From assembly GCA_907165275.2 (NCBI GenBank), contig OU015669.1, forward strand, positions 7,958,501-8,022,500: a stretch of DNA of 64,000 nt, written 5' to 3'. The notes beneath the pieces are model-generated. The model worked only from the letters and a program-made list of their open reading frames with translations, searched no databases and was not told where the DNA came from. The stretch comes from Zygaena filipendulae. Lineage: Eukaryota > Arthropoda > Insecta > Lepidoptera > Zygaenidae. Of this stretch, positions 11,761 through 22,190 are shown piece by piece. The position numbers were made by a program, and so were the translations under genes. The first letter of the stretch is position 1. Each line of letters starts with the position of its first letter.

Positions 11761-11944
11761 AAAAGAAAACTACACAACAATAGGCATGTATCTACCGTGT
11801 TTTAATTTAAAAGAAAAGATTATTCCGTACAAACTTTAACATCCCTTTTTAACACCTTTAGAGTTGAAGTCTAAAAACGAATTATATCAAAGTTTCAAGT
11901 TTCTGAAAATGCCGGTTAGGGTTGTAGAGTGTAGGTACCTACTT

Positions 11945-12125
11945 TGATCAAGTAAAAAAGTCGCGTGACGTCAGTTTCTACGACGTTACGACGTCACGAG
12001 TCCCAACTCCTAAAGATTTTTTTTGTATAATTTGAAAAAACCTAAATATAAGTATACGTAGGTAGGTACGACTAATATTTTTTACTAATCCACATGGTCT
12101 GAAAGTTTTGATTTTAATTTCCCGG
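11945..12125 (-). repeat. Degraded copy of MITE family 2
   Basis: The order 'gtgacgtcag', 'gacgtcacgag', 'tttgaaaaa', 'tttttactaatc', 'tttgattttaat' follows the reverse-oriented MITE 2 copy at 57597. Termini are eroded. Confidence 0.4.
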
Positions 12126-13741
12126 ACACATGCCTATTTGCCTCTGTTCGTACACGAATGATTTATACAATTTGCCGACCAAGTATATATAGGTATTAGG
12201 TAGATAAAGATCATATTTTAACTACTTATTTGGTTACATCTTGCAATACGTCTATTTACTTACACAAACAACCATTATTTCTGTAAGTATCCTGACAAAC
12301 TACTTACCGTCCGTGGGGAAATGCAACTATAATAAAAATAAAAAGCTAAAAATAACAAAATACCGATTTAATCCAAAATACAAAAACACACGTAATATTA
12401 TTATTGGTTTGTGCTAAGTGTCGCATTACTACGAAACGATCGCTTTCTTGGTAAAACAAGAAAGAATAAGTTCGAATATGTAGTTAGGTACCTACTAAAA
12501 GGTAAATCATCTAAAACCACAATCTTTATCAAGACCAATCAAACGAGCCCCAATTCCATGGGGTTGCACAGAGTTCACACGGCCGTCTTAATGATAATAA
12601 TAATACACAATAGTAAATATATTTAATCCAACACAACAGCACGATAAAAAAAAAATTGAAGACTATGATGGGCATATAGGCTTCCATTTTTACATGGTCT
12701 GCTGAAATGATCCCCAATTCACCTAAGTGCAAGTACCGTGCACCAACGTCATTTAGGGTTGCCACCCGTATATTATATAGTATGATACTATACTTCAGTC
12801 AATTGTACTTACTATATATTATAGAAAAATTATATAGTACAAAAGTACTATACTTTTATCCCTAATTAAACTGTTGCGGTTTTTTATATTAACTGTGGCT
12901 GGTCTGGAACGCACCCGCAGCGCAGTACGGGCAATTTTAGAACGAAACGCATGCAAGCGCGACAAAAAACATAGTGTCAAAAATGCTGCCCGATAAAATA
13001 AATAATGTTTAAAAAAATATGTACTATTTTTTTCCCTGCATTTCCCAAATGTACTATATTTTTACATCTTTTTTCGAAAAAATACTAAATATTTTTCCAA
13101 AAAAAAAGTGGCAACTCTACCGTCATCGGTCGTGAGATAGATTCATGAAAATAATATAATCTGCATCATCACTAAAGTTATGAACGCTAAGATAATATAA
13201 TGGAACTTTAGTGATTTAGTCGCGCAATTAATTTGACAGTTTTTCCGATTTATTCGTTTCTGATTCGATATTGCGAGGTAAGTCCGTAATTGCTTTCCCC
13301 TTTAAAGCGATATCAATTCAGAGGTCAGGCGAATAAAATATTCGTCAAGCTAGCTCGATCGTTCAGGAGCCAATTTTGGCTAGGTAAAGCTTCATTAAGG
13401 AGAAAATCGGAATAAAATAGAGAAATCGTATTTACATCGGTATAGTTGGCATTAAAAGTACATAAAACTTTTGTCAGTCGTTTTGTCACGTATATAACTA
13501 TTAATAAGGAAGGTTGGGTTGAGGATCCTTGTGACCTCAGACTAGCTCTCGAGCGCTAGTTACATATAATTTAAATTAAATATCATTCTTATTTAAATAA
13601 TGAATATAGATTCTCAGTTGTGGGAATATAATAATATTATTATCAGGAGCTTGAAGTCTTAAAATAGAACGATAGAGAATAAAATATATAGTTATAATGA
13701 TATCGAAGACTAAAATAGAATAGGTATAGTAGATTATTAAT
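12126..13741. other. AT-rich stretch, no gene recognised
   Basis: The 12765-13110 part has repeated 'tatatagtac'/'gtactatat' words forming weak inverted repeats, perhaps an old MITE. Frames at 12411-12765 are short and overlap on opposite strands. Confidence 0.35.
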
Positions 13742-13937
13742 CAAGGGGATAAAGCAGTGTCTTCTGTCGCAGGTAACGATTTAAATCGCGAGCGTAACGA
13801 AGGACTCGAGGTTTACTCCCGAGCGTAGCGAGGGTGTTAAAAACTTAAATCACGAGCGAAGCGAGGGCTTCAAGACGACTCCTGAGTGTACCGAGGGATT
13901 TAAGTTCACCCAAGACTAAGACAGCTTTATCCCCTTG
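13742..13937. mobile_element. Small inverted-repeat element with four CGAGCG..GAGGG repeats
   Basis: Ends are CAAGGGGATAAAGC and its reverse complement GCTTTATCCCCTTG. Inside, four diverged units of 'cgagcgtagcgaggg' recur at roughly 43-bp spacing (about 13788, 13830, 13872, 13910). About 196 bp, non-coding. No clear target duplication is seen. MITE-like. Confidence 0.6.
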
Positions 13938-13939
13938 GA

Positions 13940-15069
13940 AAATACTCTACTTTTCGTACAATTTGCGAAAAAATTAACACAACAATAATATGAGATAAGC
14001 ATTTATTAAAAATAATGACAGTTAAAAGTAAAAGTTAACCTTCGAAATATTGATCCAACTAACCAATCAATCAATGCTTTTTTTTAAACTGTTGGTTTAT
14101 TTTGTAAAATTTCTTGCTTTGTAGAAACGAATAAATAAATAAATTAAAAAAAAAAAAAATTAAGAATTGCGCGCGTAATTTTTTAAATTTTTCATTTGCA
14201 AACAGCCTTTGCCCGCGAACGCCGCATATGATTCGAAGCGTGCAAATGGTCAAATGTATGTATAATGCTTTATATACAAACTCAATGGTGTAAACACAGA
14301 TGTAGTTCAGTATAAATTTCGGTAAGTATTCCAAATTTAAATCACATTCTCCCCTAGAGGATGAATTTTCTTTCCCTGTTTTTAACAGATTAAAAATGAC
14401 TATTGTTATGTTCGCTTTTTGCGGCATAGAATGTCACTTTTTTGAGCAAGCGGTACGAAAAAGAATAATATTTGAATTAGAATATTTTTAAGTTAATAAA
14501 AAATTGATACTTCTTTGAATATAATACAGGTACTAGAGACTGGCAATATCAACTGTCAATATCCGTTAATCTGGGACACGTGCTCATTGCAATTCTAATA
14601 GCGATGCGCGTACGTTGCGCGTCGCGTCGCTGTGTCACGATGGTTTTGTTCTGTATTTTGTTTCAATTTCAAGCTGACTGCGAAAATAAAACATCGGATT
14701 GATAAATATATGTAGTCGTCCAAGCAAAAAGGTACCAGTTCTCGGCATTTAGCTTCCGAGATATAAGAAGCTTTGTAAAGTTGGTTGAGCAAAATTGCAT
14801 CCGCGATTTTAATTGATTATTATAAATAAATGCTCAATTTTCTACTATTTCATATTTCTTAATCTATAATAATATATAACAATCTATGTAACAAGCAAGT
14901 AGAAGTGTGTTTTGTTTAACTCAAACTTTTAAAATGTTTTATCTCAAATAAAGCTTTTTCAGAATTTCAACTTCAAATGTCTGAAAAAAGAAGTTGTGCC
15001 AGTTTTTGAATATTTTTTCAATCCTCACAATCAATTGACTATTCTAGATACCGAATCTTGTAACTTAAT
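13940..15069. other. AT-rich stretch, no gene recognised
   Basis: A 118-codon minus-strand frame (14071-14427) is lysine- and phenylalanine-rich, partly low complexity, with no motif; I do not consider it a gene. A CpG-rich spot at 14600-14640 precedes a 20-codon frame starting with a hydrophobic run. That is too short to support a call. Confidence 0.3.
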
Positions 15070-15268
15070 ACTCCACTACTGTTACTTTTTGCTTGGATGC
15101 CCACATAATATAGGTATCAAAGGTATGCTGAGTTGGTGACCCTTTCGGCAGAGCATGCAAGAGATATATATTGTGTACAAATTTAGATTAGGCATTGCTT
15201 GTGTCTGTATCTTTTTCTTGTGTGTTGTGCTGAAATAAATGTATTTTCTTTCTTTCTTTCTTTCTTTC
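15070..15268 (+). repeat. Probable non-LTR retrotransposon 3' end with (TTTC)n tail
   Basis: The segment 'gcttggatgcccacataata', then 'ttggtgaccctttcggcag', then 'gctgaaataaatg' before a simple-repeat tail at 15244-15268 looks like the 3' untranslated end of a lepidopteran LINE, as I recall it. No coding domain is retained. Confidence 0.45.
15244..15268. repeat. (TTTC)n microsatellite
   Basis: About six TTTC units directly after 'aataaatgtat', likely the tail of the preceding repeat. Confidence 0.85.
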
Positions 15269-15709
15269 AAACCTAAATTATGGGTATTGCAGACTTAGAG
15301 CATAAGGTTTTTAGCCAAATAGTCATAAATATTTGAATATATCCTCCTATCTATAGATCTCTTCGCATATAAAAGTGATGTACCTACTCACTAAATATAT
15401 AGATTTCAAATTATTGCATTAGTTTACTTGATATCTAATTAAACTTTTGCTTTGTTTCAGGTAAGCCGTATTCAGAAATCTGACAACACTTCAACAACAC
15501 TTCCTGCAGGCATCACTGAGAGCTATCAAAATGTTCTTGGTGACATAAGCGTGACGGAAACGTGCTTGGAGTAGTTTCCGTTAAATTAATTGCCTTTTTT
15601 AATGAAGTGAAAGCTTTTTTAGGCACGTTGAGCAGTGGGCACTTTTGGGATGGGGAAAAAGCACCTAACTCCATATGTACAGATGTGTGTATGTGTAATA
15701 CATAATATA

Positions 15710-16052
15710 TCTTTACTAATATTATAAATGTGAAAGTGAGTTTGTTTGTTTGTTACGCTTTCACATCTTAACGGCTCAACCGATCACCACGAAATTTTGA
15801 CATAAACGTTGTCAGTAGGTACAGAGAAGGACGTAGGCTACTTTTTATCCCGGAATCCCCACGGGAACTCCGAAATTACGCGGAAGAAACTACATTTAAT
15901 TTTGCATACTACCTACACGTTGCAAGGGTAGGTACAGAAAAAAATATAGGGGTAGTAAGTACTTTTATCTCGGGTATTCCGAGTTGGTTCGGAGTTTTCG
16001 GGTATTGCGGGATCTTTTAATTAACGCGGGTGAAACCACGGCGAACAGCTAG
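15710..16052 (+). mobile_element. Helitron-like element, composite head D subfamily
   Basis: A|TCTTTACTAATATTATAAATG start, GCGAACAGCTAG|T end. It has an internal first tail (15852-15890), then a second body from 'ttttgcatactacctacacg', then the final hairpin. The same two-part order appears inverted at 17978-18477, so this is a propagating subfamily and not an accidental fusion. Confidence 0.7.
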
Positions 16053-16629
16053 TAGGTATATAAGTTAATTTTGTTTCTGACTGTACAACTACGACCCGTT
16101 TAGTTTCTGTTATTTCACCGCATTGTACCCGCAACATTCAAAAGATGATTAGTAATTCTCTCTCTTCGTGAACAAAGCATCGAGTACGTATATATTTTCA
16201 CAAATATTTACACGGTTATTATGTTATTTTCCAAGAAAACCAATAAAATTGCATTATGTTTAACGGTTAGTTTCTTAAGCATTGGTAAAATCACAAAGAG
16301 CACAGACAAATTGTTATTTGTCGTACATAACGCGAACTTTCTAGGAAAGTATAATTTCGAATTGTGGTGAAAATCGCATGTCCCAACGATTATTGCCAAT
16401 AAAACTATTATTCATTGTTAAATCTATCCTATAATTAACAACTTGTGTTATTGAATGATTTTAAAGCCGTAGAAACATAAAATTTAATAGACAATTATTT
16501 TTTAATATCCACTCGAGCCGAAAATATTATCTATTGGATAACTATCAACCTTCTGGAGATCCTGTACAAACGGACTTTTCGTTCAATTTAATTTTGTCTT
16601 GCTTAAACATATCAAACAGTATCATATCT
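16053..16629. other. AT-rich stretch, no gene recognised
   Basis: A 63-codon minus-strand frame (16208-16399) has no motif. Nothing else is supported. Confidence 0.35.
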
Positions 16630-16865
16630 GGACATAGATAAGCAATAGTGTGTCAATCCACAATGGAGAAATTTTGAGTAAATCGTGTTTTAAAAGTAGG
16701 GGCACCATTTTGTATCAACATTTTTTATGTTCAATATTTAGTTACATATTTAAGTAATGTAATAAGGTAAACACATAATTAAAAAACGTTCCCTAACTCT
16801 CGATAAATCCTTCTGAATCAATAACTTAATTTTGTGGGTTAACATGTTATTGCTTATCTGCGTCC
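16630..16865 (+). mobile_element. MITE family 1, complete copy
   Basis: 236 bp, very similar to 10111-10346, GGAC..GTCC ends, flanked by ATCT on both sides. Confidence 0.85.
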
Positions 16866-17023
16866 ATCTATCAAAAACCCTATCGTGCGAATATAACTCA
16901 CAGTATTGTTAACACTTAAACACATCATTTTCAACTTAACATACTTTATGTGGTTATGAATATGTTAAAACCGGATATTAACTAGCCATTATCGATCATC
17001 GATATTAAGACCGGATCCTCGCA

Positions 17024-17053
17024 TATAAATTAGTTCGCCGCAAAGCAATCAGT
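17024..17053 (+). promoter_or_regulatory. TATA box plus TCAGT initiator
   Basis: TATAAAT at 17024-17030 and the arthropod initiator word TCAGT at 17049-17053. The initiator A is 27 bp from the start of the TATA word, the textbook spacing. Just upstream are ATCGATCATCGATAT words. The short frame at 17072 follows. No neighbouring exon is recognised. Confidence 0.35.
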
Positions 17054-17071
17054 GAAACAAAACTGATTGCA

Positions 17072-17182
17072 ATGAGTACCAGTTTGAGTATTGCTAGGGT
17101 ACAAGGAAGCTGTGAAGGGCATGCGTTTTTGTGGAAACTGTCACAAAACTATTTAGTTGACGTCACAAAGAGACACACTTAA
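17072..17182 (+). CDS. Hypothetical 36-codon frame downstream of promoter-like site
   Basis: The first ATG after the TATA/TCAGT pair opens 36 codons (MSTSLSIARV... ending KRHT) and then a stop. No signal peptide of normal length, no cysteine pattern and no recognised domain. It may be only the leading part of a spliced gene, but the first GT inside it (GTACAA near 17100) is a poor donor. Kept because of the core promoter, not because of the protein. Confidence 0.15.
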   Translation: MSTSLSIARVQGSCEGHAFLWKLSQNYLVDVTKRHT

Positions 17183-17383
17183 GGTCAAATTCCAAAAAAG
17201 AAAAACAGTAGGTATTGTATAATTTGATTTTAACGTACAAAAGAATGAATTAATACTGATTGTTTGCAGTGTATCGTTGCGTGGCATTGGACAATGCAAT
17301 CAGTTCTCTGTAGGCATCAGGCAATACCACAGAGAAAATAATAATAGAGAGGACATGTAGGTGGGACAGGCGCGTCACGGTTA

Positions 17384-17430
17384 CAAAGGAAGTTAGAGCA
17401 GATGCTCTAACTTTCGCAAAACTTCCTTTG
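17384..17430. repeat. Nested hairpin
   Basis: The inner palindrome AGTTAGAGCA-GA-TGCTCTAACT at 17391-17412 is perfect. The outer CAAAGGAAGTT is matched again by AACTTCCTTTG at 17420-17430, so the left arm can pair with two partners. Confidence 0.7.
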
Positions 17431-17977
17431 CTAGTATCCTAAGATGGGTATATATTATCTACAATATTCTCAAAGCTGTAAATTTTCAAATCCGCGTTTA
17501 ATTAAAAACGTTACTAAATGACCATGGCGTTTAAAACAACTAACTAATTAGTACAATTTATACGTTAGTGAATATTTTTGGGCGTGATGAGTAGTTTTAT
17601 GTAGGAACATCACCCGGCGACACTTGTTTTCCTTTGTTTTCACACTTAACTGTGTCGGTGTGCCCTTCTATCTGTTCTGTGGGCGATACGATGCATTACG
17701 CATGAAATGCCTTCAGGAAACGGACGAACGGACAACTGGCACTTTTATTATTATACAATATAGTATGATTGTGTGAAGCGGACACATAATGTATTTATTC
17801 GAGGGTTTAATGACCGTTAATGCTTTTTTTTTAGTGATCCATTAATTTTAATATTTTATGCGCGAAGTATTTTTGTGATATTCGGAATGGTAGGTGTACC
17901 AAAACATAATTAAATTCGAAGAGCAATGACAGGAGCTAGTTTAGACTAAAATAAATCTATATTTTTTATCCATACTA
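17431..17977. other. AT-rich stretch, no gene recognised
   Basis: No repeat terminus or frame of note. Confidence 0.35.
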
Positions 17978-18477
17978 CTAGCTGTTCTTTGCGGTTTCAC
18001 CCGCGTTAGTTTCGAAGATCCCGCGAGAGTTACGAGATAAAAGTACTTACTGCCCTATATTTTTTTATGTACCTACCTACCCTTGACAACGTGTAGGTAG
18101 TAGCAAAATTTTATTTAGTTTCTTCCCCGTTTATTTCGAAGTTCCCGTGGCAATCCGGGATAAAAAGTAGCCTATGTCCTTCTCTGTACCCCTGAAAACG
18201 TGTATGCAAAATTTCGTGGTGATCGGTTGAGCCATTTAACAGTGAAAGTGTACAAACTAATACACACTCACTTTCGCATTTATCTAATATATAAAATTTC
18301 TTGTGTCACAAGGTACTCCTCCGAAACGGCTTGACCGATTTTTATGAAATTTTATATGCATATTCAGTATGTCTGAGAATCGGACAACATCTATTTTTCA
18401 TCCCCCTAAAGGGAGTTCCTGCGGGAATTCCGAAACTCACGCGGGTGAAACCGCGGGGCGCAGCTAGTAATATTAGT
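17978..18477 (-). mobile_element. Helitron-like composite subfamily, minus strand, interrupted
   Basis: Reverse-oriented relative of 15710-16052 with the same double-tail order: CTAG and hairpin at 17978, second tail near 18125, head words 'cactttcgcattta'. Its head is split by the younger element at 18283-18467; the interrupted words rejoin as 'cattta' and 'taatattagtaag'. Confidence 0.7.
18283..18467 (+). mobile_element. Helitron-like element, head type E, nested
   Basis: Starts TCTAATATATAAAATTTC and ends GGGGCGCAGCTAG. It lies between the A and T of the older element's ATTTA|TAATATTAG sequence, with no target duplication. That is what Helitron insertion at AT predicts. A second type E copy is at 20648. 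Confidence 0.8.
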
Positions 18478-18488
18478 AAGAATTATGA

Positions 18489-18715
18489 GCATCCTAATGA
18501 ATGTGATTTGTTTGTTTGTTTAGCTTTCACCAATGATATTGTAAGTAAATATCATTGACTTTCACAGCTTAAGGGGTCAAACGATCATCATCAAATTTTC
18601 CATAGGTAGGTACACGTTATCAGGGGTACAGAAAATAACATAGGGTACTTTTTACTCTAGAATTCCCGTGGGAACTTCAAAATTATCGCTGGTGAAACCG
18701 CGAGGTACCAGCTAG
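18489..18715 (+). mobile_element. Helitron-like element, head type D, degraded
   Basis: Head 'tgtgatttgtttgtttgttta', body 'aggggtacag', tail 'gctggtgaaaccgcgagg' then CTAG. A 10-bp-stem hairpin (CAATGATATT, 7-nt loop) is inserted at about 18530-18556. Confidence 0.55.
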
Positions 18716-18716
18716 A

Positions 18717-18815
18717 GGGTATATAAAAAGGCAATGATAGCTATGCTATACGTATATCTTTCTATGTCGGATGTACGGAATTTCCGCGGGAACTCCGAAA
18801 TTACCGCGGGTGAAA
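18717..18815 (+). repeat. Helitron-like 3' fragment
   Basis: The tail 'tttccgcgggaactccg' and 'ccgcgggtgaaaccgcc' is present, but the CTAG end is lost. Confidence 0.45.
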
Positions 18816-18989
18816 CCGCCTGAATAATTTAGTGTGTCCTCAGTAATGTGGGTCCGGCCAAACTGACTGAACTGTCCCGCTATTAGGTTTGCAGGCGACC
18901 TGGCAACATTACTCCCGACCCGACACTTTACTAATGTCCTGAATTTCTTTTCCTGCTGTATGTAGGTAGGTACTACTCGTGTATTTGGG

Positions 18990-19305
18990 ATGTGGACTAC
19001 TTTTGAAAATCAAAATTCTAATTAGTCCGTCAGTTGGAAAATAAAAAAACAATAGACACGTATTTTTTGCTTTTTTAAATAAATTAAAATATACAGAGAT
19101 AAAGCGCATTAAAGTTTAGGATGAGGAGGTCGTGACGTCACTAACTGCAAAACCGCCATACAAACTGTCAGAATAGTGACCTCACGCGAAATTTCAACTC
19201 AATATATCGCCGTTATTTTTTGATTACGTAAAAAAAGAAAAAATACGTGTCCAATATTTTTTAATAATCTACAAGACGGACTAAAAAATAAAAATTAGTC
19301 AACAT
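18990..19305 (+). mobile_element. MITE family 2, near-complete copy
   Basis: Starts ATGTGGACTACTTTTG, and its right end reads ATGTTGACTAATTTT in reverse complement; AGTCCGTC recurs near both ends. 316 bp, non-coding. Contains TGACGTCA-like words around 19132. It is nearly identical in length and sequence to 34167-34482. No certain target duplication. Confidence 0.65.
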
Positions 19306-19442
19306 GGAGGCTTATTTGTTGAAGCTAAAATAATACAAAATTGAGTAACTTGTTGTTTTTATTTAGCTAATCAATCAGTGTCGCGCTCCGCCACGTTTCT
19401 GTGTTGACTCAATTAGGCAACTTCTTGTTGGTCGGTGCGCCC

Positions 19443-19582
19443 TGTGAAATTTATTTAGTAAATTAAAGAAATAAATTTCACTTGAAAGTGAAATTAACTA
19501 AAAAAAAAATAACAATATACCTACTATTATAGGTAAACATTTTATCATTGTGGGTAATTATTTTAAAAATATTTTCTAAATT
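19443..19582 (+). repeat. Left arm of an inverted duplication
   Basis: From 'gtgaaatttatttagta' up to the MITE junction this is the reverse complement of 21574-21713, with only a few differences. Both arms carry a MITE 1 copy at the same internal junction. Confidence 0.75.
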
Positions 19583-19736
19583 GGACATAGATAAGCAATA
19601 GCGTGTTAACCCACACTGGAGAAATTTTGAGTAAATCGTGTTTTGAAAGTATAGCACCATTTTGTGTCAACATTTTTTATGTTCTATATTTAGTTAGGTA
19701 TATATTGAAGCAATGTAATAAGGTAAACACATAATT
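19583..19736 (+). mobile_element. MITE family 1, truncated copy
   Basis: Left GGACATAGATAAGCAATA terminus present. The copy stops at 'acacataatt', where the next MITE 1 starts. Confidence 0.75.
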
Positions 19737-19959
19737 GGACATAGATAAGCAATAGTGTGTTAACCCACACTGGAGAAATTTTGAGTAAATCGTGTTTTAT
19801 AATTATAGCGCTATTTTGTGTCAACATTTTTTATGTTTAACATATTGTTACATATTTAAACAATGTAATAATGTAAATAAATAATTAAAAAACTTTCAAT
19901 AACTCTCAGTAGCAATAACTTAATTTTGTGGGTTAACATGTTATTGCTTATCTGCGTCC
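19737..19959 (+). mobile_element. MITE family 1, complete copy
   Basis: 223 bp, GGAC..GTCC ends, flanked on both sides by AATT. It lies directly after the truncated copy. Confidence 0.8.
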
Positions 19960-20051
19960 AATTAATATTGTAAATGCGTAAACTTCTAACTACTAACTTA
20001 ATCTGTATATCTGTTACCTTTTATACCTATGATTGTTTTTAAAATCTTTAA

Positions 20052-20117
20052 CTAGCTGTGCCCCGCGGTTCACCCGCGTGAGTTTCTGAATTCCCCGCAG
20101 GAACTCCTATAAAAATT
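20052..20117 (-). repeat. Helitron-like tail fragment, minus strand
   Basis: CTAGCTGTGCCCCGCGG followed by 'cacccgcgtgagtttc'. Only the tail remains. Confidence 0.5.
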
Positions 20118-20177
20118 CATTTTTATATGTATATTATATACTTACTTAGGTATGTACCTACAATACATAATTGTATG

Positions 20178-20220
20178 TAACCGACTTCCTAAAGAAGGAG
20201 AAACTGTATGTTTTTTTTTT
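20178..20220 (+). repeat. Short ACCGACTTCC..GGAG repeat word
   Basis: 'aaccgacttcctaaagaagg' followed by a T run. The same word appears on the other strand near 52535-52555. It is a frequent terminal motif of lepidopteran retroelements, as I recall it. Very short. Confidence 0.3.
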
Positions 20221-20647
20221 ACCCTTCAATTTATTCCTGCAAATGATAATATGATCGCCATCGACTATGGTACGGCTCAACATTAAGCAGGGCCGGGGTC
20301 TGCTTTCAGTGTGTTTTCATAATAAACTGAATGTAAACAGAATGACTAATGCTCAAATTTACTTTGACACAGCTTTTGTTTACTGTGTTAAATTAATATG
20401 CGGATTTAAACAGATTTATCTATGCCAATATACATTTGATGAAAATACGAAAAGCATTAGGATTTAGAATTGTAATTTAAATCAAAACAAATATCAAATT
20501 AGATTTTAAAATGTTATTACCTATCTTATATTATCTTATTTTGTATTCTTATACCGAATTCATGTGGGTTCTATTATCGTGACTTTTTTTATTGAAAACA
20601 GTTAGATTTTCAAGATTTTACAACCATAAATTTTTTAGTATTAGTAA
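20221..20647. other. AT-rich stretch, no gene recognised
   Basis: A 66-codon plus-strand frame at 20267-20467 has no recognised motif. Confidence 0.3.
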
Positions 20648-20834
20648 TCTAATAAATAAAATTCTCGTGTCACGGTGTTTGTAATTTAACTCCTCCGAAA
20701 CGGCTCGACCGATTTTTATGAAATTTTATATGCATATTCAGTAGGTCTGAGAATCGGCTTCTATCTATTTTTCATCCCGGAATCCCCGCGGGAACTCCGA
20801 AACTCACGCGGGTGATACCGCGGGGCACAGCTAG
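20648..20834 (+). mobile_element. Helitron-like element, head type E
   Basis: TCTAATAAATAAAATTCTCG start, GGGGCACAGCTAG end. The body is closely similar to 18283-18467, including 'gcatattcagtaggtctgag'. Confidence 0.75.
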
Positions 20835-21319
20835 TAATATTATAAAATTAAAACAGTATGAGAAATATTTTTGTATTCCGGACTTATTTCATACTAGTCT
20901 ACCCGTGAACTGTGATTTAGATTCATAGAATCCCTTCGATGTCCACACTCCACGTAGTATATTATTTATACCTGCCTATGATACATTAGAAAAATTTAAT
21001 GCTATTCACTGATAATTATCTTATTTAAAAACGGCTGGATCATTTAGGCTAGTTTTTAATGTTTATTAATAGTAGTCCGAATGAGGTTCGAAGTGAAAGA
21101 AAACTTGGAAAAATTCTCCGGAAAATCAAAAATATCAGGTTAAAAAAGTACTTTTATAAATTGTTATTAATTTATTTAAATCGGTACAGGACAACGACAG
21201 TCAGGTCATTTTTTTTAAAGCACATCACCCATCCAAGTAATTTCGTCAACTATTGCTTAACTTACACAATCGATTGCAGTTTAATGGGTGAATTAGTCTC
21301 GTTTGACTTACTTTTATAA
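20835..21319. other. Spacer of the inverted duplication
   Basis: AT-rich. It holds an 86-codon plus-strand frame (21059-21319), lysine-rich and without motif, that ends at the MITE. Confidence 0.3.
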
Positions 21320-21573
21320 GGACGCAGATAAGCAATAACATGTTAACCCACAAAATTAAGTTACCTATTCAGAACGATTTATTGAGAGTTAGGGAAAGTT
21401 TTTTAACTATGTGTTACCTTATTACATTGTTTAAGTATGTAATATTGTATTGTATTGTAATATGTAATATTGAACATAAAAAATTTTGACAGAAAATGGC
21501 GCTATAATTTTAAAACACGATTTACTCAAAATTTCTCCAGTGTGGGTTAACACACTATTGCTTATCTATGTCC
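21320..21573 (-). mobile_element. MITE family 1, complete copy, minus strand
   Basis: GGACGCAGATAAGCAATA at the left and CTTATCTATGTCC at the right. It is enlarged by a TAATATTGTATTG-like internal duplication near 21440-21465. The right flank is AATT, the left flank ATAA, so one flank has changed. Confidence 0.8.
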
Positions 21574-21713
21574 AATTTAGAAAATATTTTTAAAATAATT
21601 ACCCACAATGATAAAATGTTTACCTATAATAGTAGGTATATTGTTATTTTTTTGATAATTTCACTTTCAAGTGAAGTTTATTTCTTTAATTTAGGTACTA
21701 AATAAATTTCACA
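21574..21713 (-). repeat. Right arm of an inverted duplication
   Basis: Reverse complement of 19443-19582, including the palindromic 'ttcacttgaaagtgaa'-like core. Confidence 0.75.
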
Positions 21714-21829
21714 TGTCCATTTATTACCTCATCCAAGAAACCATAAACCAGTGTCAAAAATTACATCAATCAAATGTGATTCAATAAAAAATACATATCA
21801 TAATAACTGGTTCCTCCTATATTTTTCTG

Positions 21830-22001
21830 CTAGCTGTTCCCCGTAGTACCTCTGTTAATTTCGGAGTTCCCATAGACATTCTAGATAAAAGTACCCTATG
21901 TTCCTTTCCAATATGTATGCAATATTTAATGATGATCAGTTGAGTAGTTAAGGCGTGAAATTGTAACATAAAATTAAACAAACCCACATTTGCATTTAAA
22001 A
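21830..22001 (-). mobile_element. Helitron-like copy, head D, minus strand
   Basis: CTAGCTGTTCCCCGTAG start; the degraded tail and body run to 'acatttgcatttaaa', where another copy abuts. Confidence 0.6.
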
Positions 22002-22190
22002 CTAGCTGTTTCCGCGGTTTCACCCGCGTTTATTCCAGAGTTCCCGCGGGAATTCCAGGTAAAAGTACCCCATGTCCTTTTTTGTACCCTTGATAACGCG
22101 TATGCAAAATTTCATGATGATCGGTTGAGCCGTTGAACTAAAAAAGCATAACAAACAAACAAACTCACATCGCATTTATAAATAGTAAGT
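22002..22190 (-). mobile_element. Helitron-like copy, head D, minus strand
   Basis: CTAGCTGTTTCCGCGGTTTC start, well-preserved body ('tgatgatcggttgagccg'), and CAAA repeats before 'cgcatttataaatagta'. Confidence 0.7.

Noticed and set aside
14071..14427. 118-codon minus-strand frame
   Set aside because: Lysine- and phenylalanine-rich, running through A- and T-runs; no motif and no start or splice context. Longest frame in an AT-rich stretch, not evidence of a gene.
14635..14705. 20-codon frame beginning MVLFCILFQF, signal-peptide-like
   Set aside because: Ends after 20 codons without a donor site; too short to support.
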